Assembly: GCA_905220665.1 (NCBI GenBank)
Contig: CAJNAR010000174.1
Coordinates: 62,001 to 126,000 of the forward strand
DNA from: Albugo candida
Lineage: Eukaryota > Oomycota > Peronosporomycetes > Albuginales > Albuginaceae
Reading direction: 5' to 3'
DNA: 64,000 nucleotides
Shown: positions 22,609-34,009 of the stretch, piece after piece
Layout of the letters: the number at the start of each line of letters is the position of its first letter
How positions within the stretch are numbered: the stretch's first letter is position 1
The notes under the pieces: generated by a model
The model's input: the letters and a program-made list of their open reading frames with translations, nothing else
Databases searched by the model: none
What the model was told of the DNA's origin: nothing
Translations under genes and position numbers: made by a program

Positions 22609-23279
22609 ATGGACGCAGCGCAAAAGCTTACTCTTCCGCTTGGTATGTATCCTTTCAAAAGCACATTATTCAGAACAAAGTGTAAACTTGGCTCTACAGA
22701 CGCTTTGATTCAACACAAAAAGTCAATACGTTCGCGTCACAAAGCTACAAAACCCTCGCGAAAACAGCCAAAACGCCGTACAAATGTGAAAAAAACGGTC
22801 GTAGTTCCCGTTTCTTCCAAAATGGTCGCTCAATCGTCTTTTTCGCCGTAATATGTACTCAACCATGTGTTCTGTAGCGCGCGCGGGCCAACTTAGCCGA
22901 TGCATCACTCAAGCGTCAGGCTGTGGTGAATAAGCGTCGAAAAGGATTGGAGATCGCGCAAGGAAATCAGAAACAAAATAAGATGCCAAAAGTATCGGCA
23001 AAATGGAGCTCGCAATTGCATCGTTCGGCCAAAAACAGCTCCGAAGCAAAGTTGCCACCAAAAAAACCTCTGAAAACACATCCCAGCGATTTGCTCGATG
23101 TGTCCAACATTCAGCGGCATTTCAAGACCCACCCGAAGAAATTCGACCTACCGGAAGGCACCAATCTCCGCATAACGATCGAGTACGTGAATGGAATCAA
23201 CACGCCTTCCTTCTCTTCTCACAATCTGTACTTTAGTCTGAAAAAAGTGCAGCCAGTCGTAGGAACAACAAAGAAATGA
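22609..23279 (+). CDS. Basic nuclear protein with possible UAP56-binding motif, 3 exons
   Basis: Exon 1 (22609-22642) encodes MDAAQKLTLPL. A 57-nt intron (GTATGT...CTACAG, 22643-22699) leads to DALIQHKKSIRSRHK. The joined LPLDALIQHKKS resembles the UAP56-binding motif of TREX export adaptors (ALYREF, UIF: LDDIIKLNK-like). A Lys/Arg-rich stretch follows. The second intron ends at 22896 or 22919. Its donor is uncertain because the strongest-looking GT at 22848 does not keep phase with 22896, whereas GTACAA at 22778 does. The last exon (to 23279) is basic, then ends in a compact segment (ITIEYVNGINTPSFSS). There is no RRM. An mRNA-export adaptor is inference from one short motif; a ribosome-biogenesis protein is an alternative. 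Confidence 0.6.
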
Positions 23280-23330
23280 GACATACTTCAGCGTCGTAAG
23301 CGATAACAATATTTCAACAAAAACATATTC

Positions 23331-24177
23331 TCATTCATTTGGCAAGACGATTCTCAACCAATTCTCGACGTCTCTGATTTCTTCCTCACTGGAGCTGTGC
23401 TCCAAGTGTGGATACGCTTTGAATTGGATGTTTCTCGACCCACAGGATTCCAAAACCTCTTTAGTGAGCTTTCCCCATTCAAATCGTACCACAGGATCCA
23501 TTTCGCCATGACACATCAAAATTGGGACGTCTTTTGACGCTTGACTCATTTGAAAAGCCTCGCGTTTGGGTAAATATCCAGAAAGAACGAGAACACCTCC
23601 GAGTTTGTGCGGAAATTGTAAGCCTGTGAAAATGGACATTGCACCTCCTTGGCTGAATCCGGCCAAGACAATTCGATGCGATGGAATTCCTTTTTGAATT
23701 TGCTCTTCAATGAATTGGCCAAGTCGAAGTTGCGATTCTTCAATGCCTTTGGCTCCCTGTTCATCCCGTGAGCTTAATGATGTGATATCGTACTGCTCTC
23801 AAGGATTCAATCAAAATTACACACGAGATGATACGAACGGAAGAGAATGGTACCCATGAAGGCATTTTCATTCCCATATTTAGCGTCACTGGTTGTGTTT
23901 TTGCTACATGTTCAAAGGTGTTAAGAAAACGTCTGCGTGAAAAATCGCATTGGATACCCGTCGGAAGGACAAATCGGATATGAGGTAAGCTCTTTGAAAG
24001 TAATTCCATGCTACTGGCCCATCCATGCGCGGTATCGCCGAGCCCGTGTGCGAAAATGACCTATGACAAAGATCCTCTTCAAAAAAATAGCAATTTAGAA
24101 GCAACAGGAGCATATTTTACAGCAGCAGTCGGCTTCGATGGCGAAATACGAATTGTTCCGTCTGTATCCGGCTTCAT
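23331..24177 (-). CDS. Acyl-protein thioesterase / lysophospholipase-like hydrolase, 3 exons, 246 aa
   Basis: Exons 24106-24177, 23854-24060 and 23331-23792 join in phase through 45- and 61-nt introns. The fold is alpha/beta hydrolase of the LYPLA/APT family. Visible landmarks are VIFAHGLGDTAHGWASS (oxyanion loop), PVTLNMGMKMPSWYDI, the nucleophile elbow LAGFSQGG, the acid region CHGEMDPVV and the His in HLEHSS, so the Ser-Asp-His triad is complete. Length fits the family (about 230 aa). Such cytosolic enzymes remove palmitate from proteins and hydrolyse lysophospholipids. An in-frame ATG at 24276 would add 33 residues. The gene marks the left boundary of a duplicated block; its broken copy lies at 4942-5345. 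Confidence 0.92.
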
Positions 24178-24410
24178 TGCGGTCTGGTGGGTCCAAAACG
24201 AGCGCTTGAAATGGAGTGAAATTGGTCGTCGCGAGTGCGTGATAATTGGCCCAACAGAAGGCCTCCAGACATTCATTCAATCAGATTGCGTGTTATAGCG
24301 CTGGTGGAATTTGGATTGGATATAAATATAAGGTTTTGATTAATTTAGAAGACTAAGTTTGTACGCGTTGATTGATTGATAATCACACTCAGTATACACG
24401 ATTTAGACCA

Positions 24411-26013
24411 ATAGTGGTGCGTGGACGAGTAGGAACATAGGCATTACTACGATCGACAGACGCTCGCGAGTCGTACCGCTCAATCAGTTATCACGACTGT
24501 CATCCACGGCTTCTGAACTCGCAGTGGGTGTTTTGGTTTCTTCATCCCATAAAACCGTGTGCGCTTTCTCCAAAACAGGAAATTGGAAGGTGTCAATAAC
24601 ACACTTCTCAGCAGGAGCACACAGCTGACAGATCTGAGCATACCCAACGCGCTTGCATCCTGGCTTTTTACCGGATTGTGGCACATTGTAGTAACACGGA
24701 GGATTTCATCGCAGCGAGTTGTATTGGACTTGGAAGCGGTCTAAAATACTCTATTGATTGTGGCGGAATCTGGGAGCTGCCATTGGCTAAAACACTCGTG
24801 TACGCTTCGATAACTCTTTCTGCCCGCTTCTCATTGGCTTTTGGATCTGTTGGATTCTGCCAAAACACAAAACCCTTCTCAAATCTCCCACTTTGTATAT
24901 CAGCTTTAAATTCGATATTTTTATCACTGGTTTCGGACCATTCCATGAAATTCGCATACGGGTGCCCTGTCTTTGGATTTTTGATACTTGTAATTCCAAC
25001 TACATCGTCCAAAGGGACCCAGCCTAAAATATTGTACGCAAACGTGCAATCGACGCCGTTGGGTGCGACGCCAAGATCACACAATCCCTTTTTCGTGCTT
25101 TTGCGGCATGCTGCAGTCTTTTCGTTCCACGATTTGGTCGGACAAGAATTCGGAAAGGAAAACCAATAGCAATTTCGGTACGGTGGACGTGGGTCGGTAC
25201 TTTTATGTCCGCCACCCACAAACGGTCCTACATTTGATTGCTGACGATCTCCGTTAAATTGAAGGCATCCCGGCACAAGTTTGTCTTCTTGTAAACGCGT
25301 ACATCGCCCTTCATCCATCGGTATCATTGGACCATACTCATACGTCTCCCAAGTGTCTTGAAATTGAGCAATGGACGCATTTGGCTGCACCAAATCAATC
25401 TCGTAAAAGACCAAGTTTCTAGCATTGTTTTTACGATTGCATGGATTGTCTGATGAGCGTCCATTCACGTTGATACATTCGGCCTGAACATACACCAGCA
25501 CACCTTCCACTGATTCCGTATTGACAGTATCCATTGCAGCCAGATATGCGCTCTTTAGATCAGAGCTCGAGGCTCCATACGATGATACAAAGCGTCCTTT
25601 CATCAACTTCGGAGTATCGGATTGCACCCGTGCGTGAACCGCGCGCACTCTTCGCATGTGATACGCGTCCTTGGTTGGTATCACTCTATTTTGATCCATT
25701 GGATCGTTCGTTAGAGTCGCTACAGAGCTCCCATGTGGGTCCGTTGCCGAGGTGCTTGGTGTGCCACTGCTTTCAGCGGGATCGAAGATGAGAGAGTAAA
25801 CAGGATTGGTAGTTCTCGTGGATACGCTAAGCCCAAGGTCGTCTTATCCGAGTCTGGATTCTCTACCGATTCTTGATCAAAGGGTGAGGAGATGCGCACG
25901 ATTGAAGAGGTTCCAGGAAGCGCCCACGCCAAAGTGTCGCTCGACAGCTCTAAAGATGTGCTTTGTATTGACAGATGGAAGATTACCAGGAGGATGCATC
26001 GATTGAATGACAT
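24411..26013 (-). pseudogene. Secreted Cys-rich, GPI-tailed protein, broken copy 2
   Basis: The fullest of three copies. An N-terminal signal (MSFNRCILLVIFHLSIQ) is followed by a frame that closes at 25720. The next 343-residue frame (24668-25699) contains the core: SAYLAAMDTVNTESVEG, CLQFNGDRQQSN, PPYRNCYWFSFPNSCPTKSW, NGVDCTFAYNILGWVPLDDV. Compared with copy 1, one extra T near 24703 shifts the frame before the terminal Cys cluster. A TGG-to-TGA change at about 24487 removes the hydrophobic tail. An in-frame TAA replaces a sense codon that copy 3 keeps near the 5' end. The breaks differ from those in copy 1, so the copies decayed independently. The ancestral protein was secreted, glycosylation-prone and probably GPI-anchored; its function is unknown. 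Confidence 0.8.
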
Positions 26014-26357
26014 GAATGCTTGTTGTTTGTCGCTTTTGCAACTGAGAGTGTAGTCGTTTGGCTTGCGGGCAAATAGGAGTCATATCGAATCGAAAGATTG
26101 GTAGCTTTTGATCAATGACAATGATTGACAGAAACCTGTCACGTCTTATGAGACGTGCATCTCTCCATCGCTGCCGATGCAATTGCATGCGTTGAAGAGA
26201 AAAGGCTTCAAGTGAAAGAGATAATACAACCGAACATCATTCTGTACTGAATCGTACTTATACTGCTACTACGGTGCATCTACGCACACAATCGATGTCA
26301 TTGGTTCCACCACACTAAAGCGTACTTGTGCAAAGAAGCACGGTGTTTCAACCGGTA

Positions 26358-29190
26358 TTACCGGTCTTCATAGCGAAATTGAAGTTTCCAGACTTCATGC
26401 AACTTCAACGCGGGCTTCCGCACGATCAATTGATACAAATCCGAGTCGTACGTGAAATCCAACTGCTGATACGAAACACAGCTTTCCATGTCGTCTTTTT
26501 TGATGTTTGTTTCCGCAGAAATCACAGCGTTAATAGCTTCAAATTCACGCAAAACGTTTGTCGGAACTTCTCCAGCGCTCCAAAAACCGTCAATTCTTTC
26601 GGCCCAAATCGACGATGCGTACTCATTCGCCGCCACGAACGATTGTAATCCGTTCATTGTACATTCAAAATGCACCAAAGCGAAGCGATTGCTCAATTTG
26701 TACGCAAATGTGCGCTCATCATCCAAATACAGTTGACCTTTGGCTGATCATTCGCATCCAATGTGATCAGCAGACTCACCGGATCATGATGCATCAATGC
26801 AGAACTTCGTCGAACGCGACGTTTTCGTGTAACAATACTTCCACCGCGCTGAAAGACCGGAATATGTTTCGGAATTCCGTCATGAAGCTTCCCTTGACCG
26901 AGAATTGGCTTGTACTGCTGGAAAAACACTACACCAATTGTATTCGGACGGAAGAACACAGAGCTACTGATGATACCCGATTGTACGATCGAATGTATCA
27001 AAGGATCTCAACCCAATAATAACGCATCTTCTTGATGCAAAATCTCATCAGAGCGGAAGTGGTACCGTAATGAACGGATTTTCGGAAGCCGTTGAGTGGG
27101 CCCAATGTAAAATAGTGTGCAGCTGCGGAAGAAGGCTGTATCGCTCACGGATAGCCGAGCGAATGTGTGACGTGTGTGGTTCACCGAAAACCCATGTCTC
27201 ACGACGATCGGAATCATGATGTGCGTGTCCACGGAAGAACGGCTGGTACGCTGCAGCTTGATACCATCGTGTAAGAAGCTCTGTATCAGGATTTCCAAAG
27301 AACCCTCCAATATAAGCACCGACAAACGTGAGGCCCGCAATCGACATGGATAAGAGCATTTTCGTCGTGTATTTGAGATGTTTTCATTTCGCTGCATTAT
27401 CGCCATTTCAAGTGGCACCGAAACGTTGAGATCCGGCGAAAAATGATCCAGAAAGAACAAATGGTCTCTCCATATCCTCTTGAATCTTGTATGACGACAA
27501 GAGTACTCGATCAATAACGGTAATTATCGTACCAGTTGTCCTTCCGCAGTCGCTTTCTGCATATGAAATCCATACAAATTGTGCAATTCGCGACGATTCA
27601 GCTTTCGAATGCACGTAATATGCGGGATCGACCCTGGTATGGGGATCCACGATCGTGACAACTTGCGTCCAACAATCGCCAAGTTCTCTTGCATTGAGAT
27701 TCGATTTGGAATATGTACCAAATGTATTGGATCCCACGTGAAATACCGCTTCCCATCGGTAAGCTCGATATCCAGCCACAAGACATCGTACGGGATTTTG
27801 TGCTGATTCAAAGCCGGGTTTGATTTTGACAGCGCCACGCTCATTCTATAGTTCAGCGACACTGATGGTAACCAAGTGCAAAAAGAGGCGGCATGGAAGC
27901 GGTTCCGGTCAATGACACATACTACTTGGAGAAGGATTGAGGCAGAGGTCCGATAAGGAAGAAGACGTCCAAGACACCCGACTCAGTCATCCAAGACTCG
28001 TCTTTTTGCGTGTGTTTGCATCTTTTATGACATCCAAACGTTTCCGAGGGATTATGGCAGAACAAACCGACGGAATTCAAAGTATTGGCGGCCATCAGAA
28101 GAGGGATGGAGCCATACAAAGCCATTGGAACGTCCAATTCGTACTCAAATACATTGAGATTGTACAGACGATAGGAAGGATTTACAATCTCATCATTACG
28201 GGTGGTATCTTTCAGCTCGAAATCGGTAGCGTGCTCAATACGTCCACACAACTGGCGAAGGTGCTGCTGCGAGCTGAAAAGAGATATCGACGTCAACGGA
28301 ACTGGGAAGAAATACCGGTTGCGCGGTATGATTGCGAAAATGTGTCTCCAACCGTCATCGGTTAGAGCAGTATTGTTACTGGTATTCTCATCTGTTGAAG
28401 CTTTGGCTTATGTGGTTCCATGGGTGTGATAGCGCGACCGTCTTCACCGTAATGGAAGTCTTCTTTACCGTTATGGATATCATCTGATACAGTTTATTTG
28501 GTTCTTGTGGATACGACGCTATCAGATGTCGTCGTTTCTCTGTGTCTTTGGTACTCAAAATGAAATTGGGTTCTCACCGTGTACACATCAAAAGATTTTC
28601 CAAGCTCTCTCCTCATGATGCAGGAGTTCAAAGGATGTAGAGCCGGTCAAAAAGTCAGCTGGATTGCGGAAGTATATGCTATCAATGCCCCAGTGCATTG
28701 ATGCGAATAAGTCAGAAAGTCAGAAAATCGAGTCAAGACTCCATGCAGCCTTTCGTCTACGGAGTCCACAAGCTACGTCGATAATGAGTTCTTATGGTCG
28801 ATGCAAAGTTGTATTGTTTACAGCAAAATGCAAAAGAATCTTACAAATGCGACGTTGCAAAGAAGCATCTTCAAAGCGTCAAGAATCGACGTGCTGCTGG
28901 AAGATGACGCTGATGAATATGTGCTGCGAGATTTGCGTGAAACTCAAATCAAGCACCGAGGACAACGACAACTGTCCCAATCTGTTCGACGGATAAATGA
29001 TGATAGAGAAAATTGCAAAAGCGCGAATGGGTCTTGTGATCGTTCATCAGCGGGAGATTATCGTACAATTTACATCGATGGCAACGAGAAAGAGGCGTCT
29101 CCCTTGTATGATCAACCTTTGACCACTCTGTTACATTCTACAAAAGACGCTTCATCTATGAATGAGGTCCTACAGCATCCGATATAACTC
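26358..29190 (-). pseudogene. ER glucosidase II alpha subunit, broken copy 2
   Basis: Minus-strand GH31 remnant. The C-terminal domain is intact over 122 residues (26358-26726; DDERTFAYK, IVRKPALKLHEVW). The block GAYIGGFFGNPDTELLTRWY with FFRGHAHHDSDRRETWVFGE reads cleanly at 27048-27359, and the WLDIE-TDGKRYFTWDP block lies near 27750. The acid/base region survives as NGDN, followed by a stop. The whole stretch between DPAYYVHSKA and HNLYGFHM (at about 27590) is missing, which removes the catalytic nucleophile. Many frameshifts separate the readable parts. The N-terminal region near 28430-29190 is barely recognisable, so the right boundary is approximate. Confidence 0.85.
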
Positions 29191-30371
29191 GGCTCGTGTG
29201 AGAGAATCTGAAGGTCCTGCAGCTGCGAAAGAAAGATGTTATCATCACCCAGTAGTCTGTCTCTTGGTCTGGATGCCATTCAATAATCTGGCTGGTCAGC
29301 CACAGCTCACTCTAATTACTCAGTCAATGGATGCGACCTAGCGGCTGAATGCTGTGGCGTTCTCAATATTTGATTAGACTGTGGACCTTGGGTACGAAGT
29401 CATCTCTCGTGGGCAAGAAATATGAGTTGGTGGTGTTCCTGGGACTGATACATTCAAGTTCGATTGTTACAACATGTGTGAAGTAATCTAATTGCCCAGC
29501 TCCCAGCTGTATGGATTATCGTGAGATAATTCCACGCAATATCTTGTTCGATTAGCCGATGGATACAAACGAGTGAACGCGAAGAAACACACCAGTACGC
29601 TTTTGTTTTCTAACTGCCATTCCAAATGGAGCGTGTACGACCAGGAGGATTGCGTCCAGGATTGCGTACGATGAAGACGATTATGAGCGCTCTAATAGTG
29701 CACTTTTGGAGCTTGTGTCCAAAGCGAAGACACACACGGTATCGAACAACTATCTTGCTAGTAAAGGAGGCGGAGCGATCGTGATTATACAAGCAGTAGT
29801 CGTGGTTTTTTCGTGATCCGGGGACTCGTTTTGACACATACACTATGTACATGTTCGTGTCATCAAAATCACCGTGTGGAAAGGAGCACTTCAACAAGTA
29901 CAGCGCTGTGTCACAAAACTGAGAGTATGAAATCAAAATTCGGATGTAAATGAATCATTAAGCTTGTCTCAAAAGCAAAGTATCCCATGATCATGAGCCA
30001 TTCGAATATGCTCTACGTTTTGTACAAGCTCGATAATGTCAAGCACCTAGCAGATTACACAACCATCCTTCCCAGTTGTGCTAGCCTCTTCACATTTACT
30101 TCTCCGATACTAGAGCAGTCTACGTAGGGTCGATTTTCTATGTCTTGATTCGATCCTTTGCATCGACACTGACCTTAATAGGTGTCAGTAATGTAAGGCA
30201 CACAGCCCAAGCATTACTTTGGATTGAAGTCACAGCTTTCGCTATGGCTTATGTCAATATCCGTTACGCTCACGGTGTAAATCCCCCATATGGTTGAAGC
30301 ATCGATACGAAGTTTATTTCTGACCAACGTATCCCATAGCATGGATTTCTTCGTATATATTCTTCTACCCA
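29191..30371. other. Block flank and unassigned DNA
   Basis: The first few hundred bases match the flanks of the other glucosidase copies. A 108-aa minus-strand frame at 29610-29936 has no recognisable domain and is not supported. The remainder to 30371 shows nothing I can name. Confidence 0.4.
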
Positions 30372-30693
30372 TCAAAGTATCTCAAATCTTGCATCGGATA
30401 AAAGCTCTACATAAGCTTGTCTTGGGACTTTTAACAAACGGTCGCCAAAATTGATTTCCGAGTTTTCAAGCTTTACTTGGAGACCACCAAATTCTAACAT
30501 ACTGCCATATAGTACCCCGCCATTTGAAATTGCTGTTTTCACGCTGCCACAAAAAATTGTGAAATATAACAGTCTCCCCCGGTGTTGCCCCCACATCAAA
30601 GGAGTAGACTACTTCTGAAGACATACTTGTGAGCTCGTCAGCATGAGTGTTTTTAAGCTCGCCATTGTGGTACAGCATCCGATCCTTGCGCAA
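30372..30693 (-). pseudogene. Fragment of the pepsin-like secreted family
   Basis: Two overlapping minus-strand frames carry pieces related to the intact genes at 32845-33870 and 57498-58526. The clearest is the segment around INFGDRLLKVPRQAYVELL, matching IAIGFGNWVRVPREVYNEI of the second gene, and a preceding VVYSFDVGAT matching its VYSFAF region. The N-terminus with signal peptide and the C-terminal third are gone, and the two frames are offset. It is a dead third copy of the family. Confidence 0.7.
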
Positions 30694-30949
30694 CTTTTCC
30701 CCAAATGAGGAAAGGACTGCAGGACTTCCAACAACCTAGCATACCCTGCTTGACTCTTTACGGTTTACTGGTATATAGATAGAATTTGTCTCGTTCTTGT
30801 GCTCGTAACTGTACGAATGAAAACCACCGCCATTTTTCTTCGCTTCACTCCTTTTGCCGCGCAAGGCAGACATCGTTCGAGAGTAGCATAAGCGCCTACA
30901 GCCAAGCCCAAGTAAAATGCCATAATACCCGCATCATTCATTTGTTACT

Positions 30950-31840
30950 TTTGCAATTTCAACATGCAGCCCCATACAAATCCATTGAAATGTCAACTCG
31001 TACTCCAATACATCGAGTGTACAGACGATAGGAATCTCATAAAACAGATATCGACGCCAAGAAACTGGGATCGAATACCGGTCTATCGGTATGATCGCTT
31101 CCAGGCCGTTATCGGTTCTATCGGTATCAGTACTGGTATTCTCAGCAGTAGAAGCTTTGGCCTATTTCTTTACCGTTGCGGATGTCCTCTGTGACGAGTT
31201 CTTTGGTCCTTGTCGATGCGATGAGGTCTCTTTGGTCAAAGTGAATTGATCATGATCTGTAAACGACATTACCATTCGCTGTCCATGAATAGAGCACGAT
31301 ACACTTCAGGCTCTCTTCTCGTGGTCTGAATTCATAAAGGATTTAATGGCGATCACAATTTGCTGGTTTTACGAGTCTTTTCTTTTCGGGATAAATGATG
31401 TGATTGAGTCAGAAAACGGAATGAAGAATTCTCGTACTCGTTCCTCTGCGAAGTACATATTCACGTCGTAATGAGTTGTTTTGGTCTACGACGGTGAAGT
31501 TTAATCGAACCAATCAATTCGACATTGTGGGAGTCGTATTCACATCCTCGAAACTTAATACACTGTACAATGTTGGCGCTGATGAATGTGTTTCGCGAGA
31601 TTTGTTAGGGAATCAGCTTCAGAAGTGTCCGACCACGACAACTTTACCAAAGCTAGTCAATGGAGAGAAGAATGTCTGCAAATGCATACTGGGTCTTGTA
31701 ATCGTACATCGAGGAATATTATGGTACAATCCACATCCACGACAACAAATTGAGTACGTCTCGCCTGCATGCATCGACTTTAGACCGATGTGTTACATCC
31801 TTCAAAAGACGCCTCAGTTAGAAATGTGGTCTTACAACAA
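30950..31840 (-). pseudogene. ER glucosidase II alpha, N-terminal fragment
   Basis: DNA here matches the N-terminal part and 5' flank of the other glucosidase copies: the stretch around 30980-31150 parallels 55640-55900, and 31250-31840 parallels 56100-56560. Everything downstream of the N-terminal beta-sandwich region, including the GH31 barrel, is absent. No frame of useful length remains. Confidence 0.65.
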
Positions 31841-32844
31841 CCGATCAGCTCGTCTCGTGTCAGAGAAGTTCAAATATTTTGCAGCTGCCGAAGAAAGGTG
31901 TTGTTATCACCCAGTGGTCTTTCAACTAAATAAATGTATGGCATCGTGTCACAGAACCTTCAAAAACTGGTTCGGGTGTCAAGCAAGAACGTGTTTGGTT
32001 AACTACATCCCACTATAGCTCCAGATTACTTGCCAGCTCAAATGAGTAAAAAAGAGTCAATTTATTCGATGCGATTTACAGATTGAACTCTGTGGCATCT
32101 TCGTTGTGTAGTTGAGACATGGACTTTGGGTATTGTTTCATCCTTTTTGGGACAAGAAGGATGGATTGGTGTCACTCGGTCTGATACAAAAATCCGATTG
32201 CTTGGAGACCTGTGAAGAAACCTAGTTACCCAGTTATTCCAGCTCGCATGTATATGCCGAAAGATTACTACACGCAATGTCATGACGAATCAGCGGAACG
32301 ATTTGAATTGAGTGAAGTAGAATGAACGCCGAATATGGATGTTAGCCTGTCGTGCCAGATGAAACGTGTACAGCAATTGTTTTGCATGAAGGATCACTCA
32401 TGGTGAAGGCGGTAGTTCGCAGTGTGATCTTTCGATCTCAGGAATTTGAATGCGAACTGTACGAGCACGTATTCCATACGAGAAATTTGTCATCGAAGAA
32501 TGCGAATAGATTATACGCAAGTAGCAGGTTCATGTCCATTAAGTGACATGGGGACTTCAAATAAGATATTTCCCTCACTATGTTTTCAATATCTGTAATA
32601 TCTTGTAGATGATTAAACGCATGGAATCAAAAGCTGAATGTGTATTGACCATTAGTGTCTTGAAGCGAACGATCTTAATGTAGGCTATATGGATACGCTC
32701 GACATTTCGTACCAGCTGCATGGTAACATGAAGCTAGCAATCACACATTCAAATCTCCCAGTTCAAGTTCTTGACCCTCTTCTAATTATACGTCGAAGAC
32801 TTCAGTTCAAGTGCTTCATTCTCTTCTCTGTATTTGTTGAAGAA
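31841..32844. other. Duplicated flank before the secreted gene
   Basis: The region near 31840-32330 is shared with 10120-10440 and 56560-57100. The plus-strand 180-aa frame (31476-32018) lies wholly within this repeated DNA and has no matching open frame in the other copies, so I do not call it a gene. The rest is unique and empty. Confidence 0.45.
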
Positions 32845-33870
32845 CTACGCTTTAGCAACGATTTCGTATTGTTTGACGTCACCTCGCGTATCGACACTGA
32901 TAGGGAAACCCGCCATTAGTACAGGAGTGAGAATCCATGCGCCATTGCCGCTAGGCTTAATATGGATGCGTTCGAAATTAGACACTTTAAAGTGTGTTCC
33001 GGGTAGTTTTATAAAAGTTTTCCCGTCTGGTAATAACTTTAGTTGCATCACCATGTCGAAGGTTTTGCATGTAGACAACCTGTAATGGATTCCATAGTCA
33101 ATGTCGTAACCATTACGCTTTATTTCGTTTATGGTAGCATCGTAAGCCTCTTGCGGCAATTGTAGTAGATAAGGGGAAAACCGAATTTCGATGTTTTGGC
33201 TCTTATAAAAGAAGCCAGCATAATAGATGTCAGCGAGGCCGGTGCTTATCTTCGGTATGGAAGTGCCATCTTCAGTTTTCCTATTAATATCCATAATATA
33301 ACTTATCATATCGTCCGTTACCGTCGCTGAAAAGGTGTAAACTGCTTTCGGAGCCAAACTTATGAATCTGTCAGCATTTAGTATATTGCTGTCATCCAAT
33401 GGAGGACGTATTATCATCTTCTCCTTGTGCAATTCCGACAATTCCGTCCGAGACAGCTTCCAACAACCTTGTGTTGCATGGTTGGGGTCGCTGTTCGTCT
33501 GGTCTGTAGAAAATGGCTCATACAACAATTGGGTCTCCGTGTTGCGCTTGGCCTTGCCTGATGGAATCCGTTTTGAATTCGATGATTTGCCCTTGGCCTT
33601 GCCTGATGGCTTCCCTTTTGAAATCGATGATGGTGATAAAATAGACATGCACCGCTTATAAGCTCCACGCCTGTCCTCAGAACCATCCATATAAAATGTC
33701 AGCATATACATGTCTTCTTCATCTTCTATCTTAACAGTTTCGAAGTTCATACCCCAAGGGGAATGACCTACTTTGTACAATCTTATGTGAGTACCCAACG
33801 TAAATCGGAGAAATGTTGTCCACACCCCAAGGGCAGCGAGACCGTACGCTTTAAGCTTTGAAATCTTCAT
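32845..33870 (-). CDS. Secreted protein with pepsin-like C-terminal half, 341 aa (paralogue 1)
   Basis: Intact ATG-initiated single exon with a signal peptide (MKISKLKAYGLAALGVW..., cleavage near residue 26). Residues about 85-110 hold a Lys/Ser/Gly-rich insert with the repeated unit PSGKAK. The C-terminal half follows the order of elements in the C-lobe of pepsin-family proteases: IEIRFSPYLLQLPQEAYD where pepsins have the DTGT-containing strand, a Cys before LKLLPDGKTF, then GAWILTPVLM and VDTRG where pepsins have WILGDVFL and VFD. The catalytic DTG is absent, and the N-lobe motif is only DGS (FYMDGSED). A catalytically dead protease fold is my inference; a structure prediction would decide. 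Its paralogue at 57498-58526 shares signal peptide, promoter and upstream repeats. Confidence 0.8.
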   Translation of the reverse strand: MKISKLKAYGLAALGVWTTFLRFTLGTHIRLYKVGHSPWGMNFETVKIEDEEDMYMLTFYMDGSEDRRGAYKRCMSILSPSSISKGKPSGKAKGKSSNSKRIPSGKAKRNTETQLLYEPFSTDQTNSDPNHATQGCWKLSRTELSELHKEKMIIRPPLDDSNILNADRFISLAPKAVYTFSATVTDDMISYIMDINRKTEDGTSIPKISTGLADIYYAGFFYKSQNIEIRFSPYLLQLPQEAYDATINEIKRNGYDIDYGIHYRLSTCKTFDMVMQLKLLPDGKTFIKLPGTHFKVSNFERIHIKPSGNGAWILTPVLMAGFPISVDTRGDVKQYEIVAKA

Positions 33871-33952
33871 CGATGGGAGCTGAGCTATCGGTGGATTTTT
33901 GAATAATGATGAGGAAGCCTTCGATGATTAATGAAATTGAAAGCAGACAGGC

Positions 33953-33960
33953 TTTATATA
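33953..33960 (-). promoter_or_regulatory. TATA box of the 32845-33870 gene
   Basis: TATATAAA on the minus strand, 83 bp upstream of the start codon, preceded by a G-rich stretch. The same box and surroundings recur at 58604-58611 upstream of the paralogue. Confidence 0.55.
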
Positions 33961-34009
33961 TCCCCCGCCGCAATGTGAGTTCTCCCCTTTTTAAATGCAT
34001 ATCCAACTC

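Noticed and set aside
31476..32018. Plus-strand 180-aa open frame
   Set aside because: It falls in the repeated 5' flank of the glucosidase copies. The matching DNA at 9720-10440 and 56100-56740 has no such frame.
32845..33870. RXLR or CHxC effector motif in the secreted genes
   Set aside because: No RXLR-EER or CHxC motif lies within the first 60 mature residues of any secreted protein here.
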